Position numbers and translations under genes: made by a program
Assembly (NCBI GenBank): GCA_964443025.1
Contig: CAYUEL010000103.1
Location: forward strand, 1-7,017
Source: JAJFKJ01 sp964443025
GTDB taxonomy: Bacteria; Pseudomonadota; Gammaproteobacteria; JABCZS01
Length of the DNA stretch: 7,017 nt
Direction: 5' to 3'
Notes under the pieces: model-generated
Database searches by the model: none
Seen by the model: the letters and a program-made list of their open reading frames with translations, nothing else
What the model was told of the DNA's origin: nothing
Part shown: piece after piece, positions 1 to 3,726 of the stretch
Layout of the letters: every line of letters starts with the position of its first letter
Position numbering within the stretch: the first letter of the stretch is position 1

Positions 1-2
1 CT

Positions 3-59
3 AAAGTGCTAGTGGGCGCCTTTACGCCGAAGCAATTTAAGTATGTTAAGAAACTTTAA
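3..59 (+). CDS. possible 3' tail of an upstream gene (partial)
   Basis: The frame starting at base 3 is open to a TAA stop at 57-59 and would encode a basic 18-residue C-terminus, KVLVGAFTPKQFKYVKKL. I do not recognise the protein. So short an open stretch could be chance, and its middle (GAFTPKQ) is written by the bases that resemble a half repeat unit at 18-36. It could therefore be a real gene end, a gene end partly built from a repeat, or non-coding DNA. In E. coli the gene next to mlaF is a divergent antiporter gene, which does not match this orientation. Confidence 0.22.
   Translation, partial: KVLVGAFTPKQFKYVKKL
15..36 (+). repeat. degenerate half copy of the palindromic repeat
   Basis: Bases 18-36 match the left half of the repeat units found later (for example 3157-3175) at 18 of 19 positions. 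The shared core is GCCTTTA(C/G)GCCGAAGCAAT. The single difference (G to C at 25) lies in the small hairpin arm, and a four-base stem is still possible here (GGCG at 15-18 with CGCC at 25-28). No right half is visible after it, and similarity stops on both sides. It is read as a relic of the repeat rather than a complete unit. Confidence 0.4.
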
Positions 60-100
60 TTAATAATAAAAAAATAGGATACTAGACGTAGCCTCCTACA
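41..100 (+). promoter_or_regulatory. AT-rich leader upstream of mlaF, probable promoter region
   Basis: The bases before mlaF are very AT-rich at 51-80, as expected for a promoter. Candidate -10 boxes are AATAAT at 62-67 and GATACT at 79-84, but neither has a convincing -35 box at the usual distance. A four-base stem (GTAG at 89-92 with CTAC at 97-100) lies just after. The position suggests where the operon promoter should be, but no start site can be assigned from sequence alone. Confidence 0.2.
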
Positions 101-129
101 AATGCTTAAATTAACCCTTTGGCCTTCAC

Positions 130-133
130 AAGG
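130..133 (+). promoter_or_regulatory. ribosome binding site deciding the mlaF start
   Basis: AAGG at 130-133 lies nine bases before a TTG codon at 143. No comparable purine-rich site precedes the earlier in-frame TTG at 119, whose upstream bases are pyrimidine-rich. This favours TTG 143 as the start of mlaF. The match is short, so the choice is moderate rather than firm. Confidence 0.45.
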
Positions 134-142
134 ATTGAGCCT

Positions 143-940
143 TTGCAAAACACAGTCGAAATTCGGGATGTGCACTTTAGTCGTAATGAGCGTAAAATCT
201 TTGATGGCATTAACATCGATATCCCTGAGGGTAAAATCGTTGCAGTCATGGGGCCAAGCGGTACCGGTAAGACCACGCTTTTAAGACTTATTTCTGGATT
301 ACTTAAACCTGACCAAGGAAGTATTCATGTGCAAGGCGAGGATGTTCCTCAATTAGGCCGTAATGCGCTTTACAAATTACGACGTAAAATGGGCATGTTA
401 TTTCAAAGTGGTGCTTTATTTACAGACATGACCGTATTTGAGAATGTTGCATTTGCATTGCGTGAACACACCAAGCTGCCGGAATCTATCATTCGTGATA
501 TCGTGCTGATGAAATTAGAAGCGGTGGGTTTGCGTGGTGCGCGTGATTTAATGCCACGAGAACTTTCGGGCGGGATGAATCGTCGTATTGCATTAGCACG
601 TAGTATTGCGCTTGACCCTGAATTGATTTTATATGATGAACCTTTTACTGGACAAGACCCTATTTCAATGGGTGTTATCATTCGTTTGATTAAGCAATTA
701 CATGATGCGTTGGGTTTAACATCCGTAATTGTTTCGCATGATATTGCTGAAACTGCCAGTATTGCCGACTATATTTATCTTATTTCCGACGGTAAAGTGG
801 TGGGTCAAGGAACGCCGGATGAATTAGATAAAACATCCAATCCGCAAGTGACGCAATTTATAAAAGGGTTGCCGGATGGCCCTGTGCCGTTTCATTATCC
901 TGCATTGGATTATGCGCAAGATTTATTGGGAGCCACTTAA
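143..940 (+). CDS. mlaF: MlaF, ATPase of the phospholipid (Mla) ABC transporter
   Basis: Cytoplasmic ATP-binding subunit that powers the MlaFEDB complex, which moves phospholipids between the inner membrane and MlaC. From TTG 143 the protein has 265 residues, close to the 269 of E. coli MlaF. Visible motifs are Walker A GPSGTGKTT at 37-45, FQSGALFTDMTVFENV after the Q-loop, the signature LSGGM at 141-145 (the Mla type, with M where most ABC proteins have Q), Walker B LILYDEP with D165 and E166, and the switch histidine H199 in VSHD. The C-terminal DGPVPFHYPALDY matches the tail that, in E. coli, contacts MlaB. No in-frame ATG lies near the N-terminus. TTG 119 would add eight residues but lacks a ribosome site. 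The TAA stop overlaps the mlaE start by one base. Identity is very secure; the start is not. Confidence 0.96.
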   Translation: MQNTVEIRDVHFSRNERKIFDGINIDIPEGKIVAVMGPSGTGKTTLLRLISGLLKPDQGSIHVQGEDVPQLGRNALYKLRRKMGMLFQSGALFTDMTVFENVAFALREHTKLPESIIRDIVLMKLEAVGLRGARDLMPRELSGGMNRRIALARSIALDPELILYDEPFTGQDPISMGVIIRLIKQLHDALGLTSVIVSHDIAETASIADYIYLISDGKVVGQGTPDELDKTSNPQVTQFIKGLPDGPVPFHYPALDYAQDLLGAT

Positions 941-1722
941 TGTTGATGTTTATCCGTAAAACAGGCGAAAAAACGATCGATGTCATTGGTGCAGTCGGGC
1001 GTGCAACCGTTTTATTATTAGCGTCCATCATTGCCAAACCTAATCTAAAAAAAGGCCCTGGTTTATTAATGAAACAGTTGTTTGCTGTTGGCGTTCTTTC
1101 ATTACCCATTATTGTTTTTGCAGCGTTATTTGTCGGGATGGTATTAGGATTACAAGGTTACACAAATTTAGTTAAATTTGGTGCAGCGAATGCTACAGGG
1201 ACATTGGTGGCATTATCATTGGTACGTGAATTAGGCCCTGTAGTTGCGGCATTATTATTTGCGGGTCGTGCAGGTTCAGCATTAACGGCTGAAATTGCAT
1301 TATTAAAAACAACAGAACAATTGGATTCATTAAGCTTATTAGCGGTTGATCCATTGCAACGAGTGATAGCGCCACGTTTTTGGGCAGGATGTATTTGTTT
1401 GCCATTACTTGCCATTATCTTTTCTGCTGTTGCTATTTACGGTGGTTATATTGTTTGTGTCGAGTGGCTCGGGTTGGATGCGGGTAGTTTTTGGTCGAAC
1501 ATGCAAGATGCTGTGGATTTTCGTGAAGATGTAGTTAACGGTATTATTAAAAGCGTTGTGTTTGCTGTTGTGGTGACATGGATCGCTGTTGCACAAGGAT
1601 ATGAAGCGGTACCTACATCTGAAGGTATTGGGTTTGCTACAACGCGTACGGTGGTTTATTCATCACTAGCAATATTAGGTTTGGACTTTGTACTAACAGC
1701 TGTGATGTTCTCAGGATTATAA
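940..1722 (+). CDS. mlaE: MlaE, permease of the phospholipid ABC transporter
   Basis: Inner-membrane permease; in E. coli two copies form the lipid path between the MlaF ATPases and the MlaD ring. The 260 residues match the E. coli length. After an amphipathic N-terminal stretch there are hydrophobic segments at about 46-73, 87-109, 147-175, 199-220 and 235-257. The most diagnostic block is 117-146, AEIALLKTTEQL followed by AVDPLQRVIAPR, the cytoplasmic coupling region of the MlaE family, close to the E. coli sequence. The start ATG at 940 shares its A with the mlaF stop (TAATG) and is preceded by GGGAG at 928-932, seven bases away, which supports translational coupling. A second ATG two codons in (946) is possible. 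Confidence 0.96.
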   Translation: MLMFIRKTGEKTIDVIGAVGRATVLLLASIIAKPNLKKGPGLLMKQLFAVGVLSLPIIVFAALFVGMVLGLQGYTNLVKFGAANATGTLVALSLVRELGPVVAALLFAGRAGSALTAEIALLKTTEQLDSLSLLAVDPLQRVIAPRFWAGCICLPLLAIIFSAVAIYGGYIVCVEWLGLDAGSFWSNMQDAVDFREDVVNGIIKSVVFAVVVTWIAVAQGYEAVPTSEGIGFATTRTVVYSSLAILGLDFVLTAVMFSGL

Positions 1723-1734
1723 GGGGAAATTATT

Positions 1735-2196
1735 ATGTCGAAATATGGTCGCGTGGAATTATTGGTCGGTGCATTTGTCATTTTTGCATTCATCGGATTG
1801 GTGATTCTAGCATTTAAAGTGAGTGGTTTAACGACGGTGCTTAATCAGGGCAACACTTACACAATCAGCGCTAATTTTACTGAAATTGGTGGTTTAAAAC
1901 AGCGTGCGCGTGTGACTGTGGCGGGAGTTCAAATTGGACAAGTATCGGATATCAGTTTAGATGATGCGAATTACAATGCGATTGTAACCATGCAAATCAA
2001 TAACAGTGTTGCAAATTTACCAACGGATACGATTGCATCCATTGCAACATCCGGTTTGATTGGCGACAACTACGTTATGTTACAACCTGGCGCTGATGAA
2101 GAATATTTAAAAAATGATGGTGTCATTGAATTTACGGATCCAGCCATTGTGCTTGAACGTTTAATTGGACAATTTTTATATAAATTTGATAAATAG
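1735..2196 (+). CDS. mlaD: MlaD, membrane-anchored MCE-domain lipid-binding protein
   Basis: Subunit that, in E. coli, forms a hexameric ring on the periplasmic face of MlaE and passes phospholipid to or from MlaC. One N-terminal membrane helix spans about 9-28. The MCE domain follows at about 40-117, with the family signature GLKQRARVTVAGVQIGQV at 53-70. The segment TSGLIG at 105-110 matches the pore-lining loop of the E. coli ring (TSGLLG), so L108 and I109 are the likely pore residues. The ending AIVLERLIGQFLYK matches E. coli, but the protein stops there at 153 residues. E. coli MlaD has 183 and carries an extra low-complexity tail absent here. AAGGGGA at 1721-1727 lies seven bases before ATG 1735, directly after the mlaE stop. 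Confidence 0.95.
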   Translation: MSKYGRVELLVGAFVIFAFIGLVILAFKVSGLTTVLNQGNTYTISANFTEIGGLKQRARVTVAGVQIGQVSDISLDDANYNAIVTMQINNSVANLPTDTIASIATSGLIGDNYVMLQPGADEEYLKNDGVIEFTDPAIVLERLIGQFLYKFDK

Positions 2197-2204
2197 AGGA
2201 TAAC

Positions 2205-2828
2205 ATGCTGAAACAAGTACGAACCATTTTCCAATCATTGATGTTAGCGACATGTTTGTTTTGGAGTGCCACGGCAGCTGCACAAGATGCGCTTAAGATG
2301 ATGCAGGGTCTGGCGGATGAATTAATCGTTGCTATTCAAGCAAATAAAGAAGCTATTCGCGCGGACATGAGCGAGATTGTGGATATTGTTGATAAAATCA
2401 TCATGCCGCACACGGATTTTGAATTGATTGGCAAGCGTGTGTTAGGTCCGCATTGGCGTACTGCAACACAGCCACAACGCGAAGCATTCATGAAAGAATT
2501 TAAGTTATTGTTGATTGTCACTTATGCAGCGGCTTTTCGTTCGTATGATGATCAAACAGTAGAGTTTACCAATGAACGTACCGATCCCAGTAACTCTAAT
2601 CGTGTTGAAGTACAAAGCCTCATCAAATCACCCGGAGAACCGCCTATCCCTGTAAATTACCGCTTGCATCTCGAGGATGGAAAATGGTTGGTGTATGATT
2701 TCAATGTCGATGGCGTGGGTTTAACCAGCAGCTTCCGTTCGCAATTTAATAATGCGATCAATCAAAAAGGATTAGACCAAGTGATTGCAGACATGAAAGT
2801 TAAAAATGACGAGGTTTTCAATACATGA
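2205..2828 (+). CDS. mlaC: MlaC, periplasmic phospholipid-binding carrier
   Basis: Soluble periplasmic carrier that shuttles phospholipids between the outer-membrane MlaA complex and the MlaFEDB transporter. It has 207 residues (E. coli 211). The N-terminus is a clear Sec signal peptide: K3 and R6, a hydrophobic core at about 8-20, and an AAA cleavage site ending near residue 26, before QDALKMM. The rest fits the Ttg2D/MlaC family, including VDKIIMPHTDFELIGKRVLG, HWRTATQPQREAFMKEFK, and NYRLHLEDGKWLVYDFNVDG followed by a GLTSSFRSQF segment. AGAGGA at 2195-2200, overlapping the mlaD stop, serves ATG 2205. The gene overlaps mlaB by four bases (ATGA). No MlaA gene is visible in the window, as expected, since mlaA is usually encoded elsewhere. 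Confidence 0.95.
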   Translation: MLKQVRTIFQSLMLATCLFWSATAAAQDALKMMQGLADELIVAIQANKEAIRADMSEIVDIVDKIIMPHTDFELIGKRVLGPHWRTATQPQREAFMKEFKLLLIVTYAAAFRSYDDQTVEFTNERTDPSNSNRVEVQSLIKSPGEPPIPVNYRLHLEDGKWLVYDFNVDGVGLTSSFRSQFNNAINQKGLDQVIADMKVKNDEVFNT

Positions 2829-3133
2829 TCGCTTTGAAAAGTGTGGATGAAATGCATTGGTATTTACAAGGTGAATTAACCGTCGATACCATTGATTCTG
2901 TGCTAAAAGAAGGGCGTCGCATGTTTTCAAAACTTAAATCGGGAAGCGATGTTCATTTGGATTGTTCACAGCTTGAAAAAGTAGACAGTGCGAGTGTTGC
3001 CTTGTTAATCGAATGGGTGCGCGCTGCAAGGAAAAAAAAGATTCACCTAACCTTTGAAAAGATTCCCGATAAAATGCAGCGTATTATCGAATTGTCGAAT
3101 TTGACAGCTTTATTATCAGAACCGCAAGCGTGA
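2825..3133 (+). CDS. mlaB: MlaB, STAS-domain subunit of the Mla transporter
   Basis: Small cytoplasmic STAS protein that binds MlaF and is needed for assembly and activity of the transporter in E. coli. The 102 residues (E. coli about 97) form a single STAS domain: a strand around MHWYLQGELT at 10-19, then a helix, a strand VHLDCSQL at 43-50, and the conserved turn KVDSASVALLIEW from 52. S55 aligns with the regulatory Thr (T52) of E. coli MlaB. ATG 2825 overlaps the mlaC stop as ATGA. GAGG at 2811-2814 lies ten bases upstream. It is the last gene of the operon, and the palindromic repeat array begins within a few bases of its TGA stop, with no classical terminator between. Confidence 0.93.
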   Translation: MIALKSVDEMHWYLQGELTVDTIDSVLKEGRRMFSKLKSGSDVHLDCSQLEKVDSASVALLIEWVRAARKKKIHLTFEKIPDKMQRIIELSNLTALLSEPQA

Positions 3134-3137
3134 GTGA

Positions 3138-3237
3138 GACACCCTGTCTTTGCGAGGCCTTTAGGCCGAAGCAATCCATTCTTGTGAGGTAGTGGATTGC
3201 TTTGTCGTGCTACGCACGCCTCGCAATGACGATACAA
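3138..3237 (+). repeat. palindromic repeat unit 1 (100 bp)
   Basis: The outer arm GTCTTTGCGAGGC (3146-3158) pairs with GCCTCGCAATGAC (3218-3230), with one mismatch. The left hairpin is GGCC-TTTA-GGCC (3156-3167). The inner stem is AAGCAATCCA with TGGATTGCTT. The right hairpin is CGTGC-TAC-GCACG. Unlike the internal units, this copy is not preceded by GATACAA but by TGAGT from the end of mlaB. Confidence 0.85.
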
Positions 3238-3338
3238 GACACCCTGTCATTGCGAGGCCTTTAGGCCGAAGCAATCCATATCTTGTGAGGTAGTGGATTG
3301 CTTTGTCGTGCTACGCACTCCTCGCAATGACGATACAA
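3238..3338 (+). repeat. palindromic repeat unit 2 (101 bp, divergent)
   Basis: This copy has a perfect 12-base outer inverted repeat, GTCATTGCGAGG (3246-3257) with CCTCGCAATGAC (3320-3331). It differs from the others by two extra bases in the apical loop (CCATATCTTG) and by a T at 3319 where other copies have G, which removes one pair from the right hairpin. The left hairpin loop is TTTA, as in unit 1. Confidence 0.85.
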
Positions 3339-3374
3339 GACACCCTGTCTTTGCGAGGCCGTAGGCCGAAGCAA
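3339..3374 (+). repeat. palindromic repeat unit 3, left half (cut by gap)
   Basis: The left half of a unit, ending in GAAGCAA directly against the run of N. Its left hairpin loop is GTA (GGCC-GTA-GGCC) instead of TTTA, as in the last unit of the array. The stretch lost at the gap begins in the inner stem. Confidence 0.8.
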
Positions 3375-3474
3375 NNNNNNNNNNNNNNNNNNNNNNNNNN
3401 NNNNNNNNNNNNNNNNNNNNNNNNNNNNNNNNNNNNNNNNNNNNNNNNNNNNNNNNNNNNNNNNNNNNNNNNNN
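3375..3474. other. assembly gap of exactly 100 N
   Basis: Exactly 100 unknown bases lie inside the repeat array. A round 100 is the usual placeholder for a scaffold gap of unknown length. The left flank ends at GCAA and the right flank begins at GGATTG. In an intact unit only 19 bases separate these points. The true gap is therefore most likely 19 bases plus a whole number of ~100-base units. Any open reading frame running through it is an artefact. Confidence 0.97.
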
Positions 3475-3518
3475 GGATTGCTTTGTCGTGCTACGCACGC
3501 CTCGCAATGACGATACAA
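3475..3518 (+). repeat. palindromic repeat, right half (cut by gap)
   Basis: The right half of a unit starting at GGATTGCTTTG. It carries the right hairpin CGTGC-TAC-GCACG and the outer arm GCCTCGCAATGAC, followed by GATACAA. It may complete the left half at 3339-3374 or belong to another copy within the gap. Confidence 0.8.
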
Positions 3519-3617
3519 GACACCCTGTCTTTGCGAGGCCGTAGGCCGAAGCAATCCATTCTTGTGAGGTAGTGGATTGCTTTGTCGTGCTACGCACGCC
3601 TCGCAATGACGATACAA
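3519..3617 (+). repeat. palindromic repeat, last unit of the array (99 bp)
   Basis: A complete copy with outer arms at 3527-3539 and 3598-3610, a left hairpin with GTA loop and a right hairpin CGTGC-TAC-GCACG. It is one base shorter than unit 1 because of the three-base loop. It runs into ATACAAGCGGATGTAGAA (3612-3629), an 18-base tail also found after the single copy at 6621-6638. Confidence 0.88.
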
Positions 3618-3640
3618 GCGGATGTAGAAAATGATAACAC
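3612..3640 (+). repeat. shared right-hand tail of the repeat element
   Basis: ATACAAGCGGATGTAGAA at 3612-3629 is identical to 6621-6638. Weaker similarity continues for about ten more bases (AT.A.AACA). Because it follows both the array and the lone copy, but not the internal units, it probably marks the true right end of the mobile or repeated element. Confidence 0.7.
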
Positions 3641-3665
3641 CTTGATAGCATTAAACATTATTTAT

Positions 3666-3694
3666 TTCCCATCGCTTAAATTTTCTTGTATAAT
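3666..3694 (+). promoter_or_regulatory. promoter of the 928-codon gene
   Basis: TATAAT at 3689-3694 is a perfect -10 box. At the ideal 17-base spacing, TTCCCA (3666-3671) is a weak -35 match (four of six). The expected start site is near 3701, giving a leader of only about 26 bases before ATG 3727. The promoter lies in AT-rich DNA just downstream of the repeat array, so the gene need not depend on mla transcription. Confidence 0.6.
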
Positions 3695-3699
3695 CCAAA

Positions 3700-3713
3700 G
3701 TTAACTTGTTAAC
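3700..3713 (+). promoter_or_regulatory. paired GTTAAC sites at the likely transcription start
   Basis: GTTAAC occurs at 3700-3705 and again at 3708-3713, separated by TT. Each hexamer is its own reverse complement, so the pair is both a direct repeat and a near-perfect inverted repeat. It sits at the predicted start of transcription and just before the ribosome site. It could be an operator or a short 5' hairpin; chance is possible in AT-rich DNA. Confidence 0.3.
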
Positions 3714-3714
3714 C

Positions 3715-3720
3715 AAGGAG
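3715..3720 (+). promoter_or_regulatory. ribosome binding site of the 928-codon gene
   Basis: AAGGAG lies six bases before ATG 3727. This fixes the start at 3727 rather than at the in-frame TTG at 3706, which lies upstream of the site itself. Confidence 0.85.
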
Positions 3721-3726
3721 TGCTCC

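Larger units (their letters stand above)
3138..3640 (+). repeat. tandem array of ~100-bp palindromic units (interrupted by gap)
   Basis: At least three complete or nearly complete units and two half units lie head to tail in the same orientation. Each unit runs GACACCCTGTC, TTGCGAGGC, a small hairpin, GAAGCAATCCA, a loop, TGGATTGCTTTG, a second hairpin, GCCTCGCAATGAC, then GATACAA. Starts at 3138, 3238 and 3339 give periods of 100 and 101; the last unit starts at 3519. The outer and inner arms are complementary, so each unit can fold as a four-way junction. There is no transposase gene and no unique spacer, so this is a non-autonomous MITE- or REP-like repeat, not a CRISPR array. The array starts five bases after the mlaB stop and ends with a tail shared with the single copy near 6621. 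Confidence 0.9.

Noticed and set aside
102..284. Plus-strand frame starting ATG 102
   Set aside because: It overlaps the conserved N-terminus and Walker A region of mlaF in another frame and has no recognisable product or ribosome site.
403..681. Minus-strand frames antisense to mlaF and mlaE (403-681, 858-1109, 1158-1415, 1193-1405, 1405-1596)
   Set aside because: They are shadows of strongly conserved genes; composition is unlike real proteins and no start signals are seen.
3138..3237. tRNA gene suggested by the cloverleaf shape
   Set aside because: Arm lengths, loops and the conserved T-loop and anticodon features do not fit a tRNA, and the unit is longer and repeated in tandem.
3138..3617. 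CRISPR array
   Set aside because: Units are about 100 bases with no unique spacers between them, and there are no cas genes. The whole unit is conserved.
3247..3651. Minus-strand frames reading CHCEACVARQSN and similar through the repeats and the N gap (also 3043-3237, 3261-3617, 6286-6663 and plus-strand 3303-3572)
   Set aside because: They are translations of the palindromic repeat itself, cross the unknown bases, have no ribosome site, and recur only because the repeat recurs.
3706..3726. TTG 3706 as start of the 928-codon gene (935 codons)
   Set aside because: The ribosome site AAGGAG lies inside this extension and is ideally placed for ATG 3727; the promoter would leave almost no leader before 3706.
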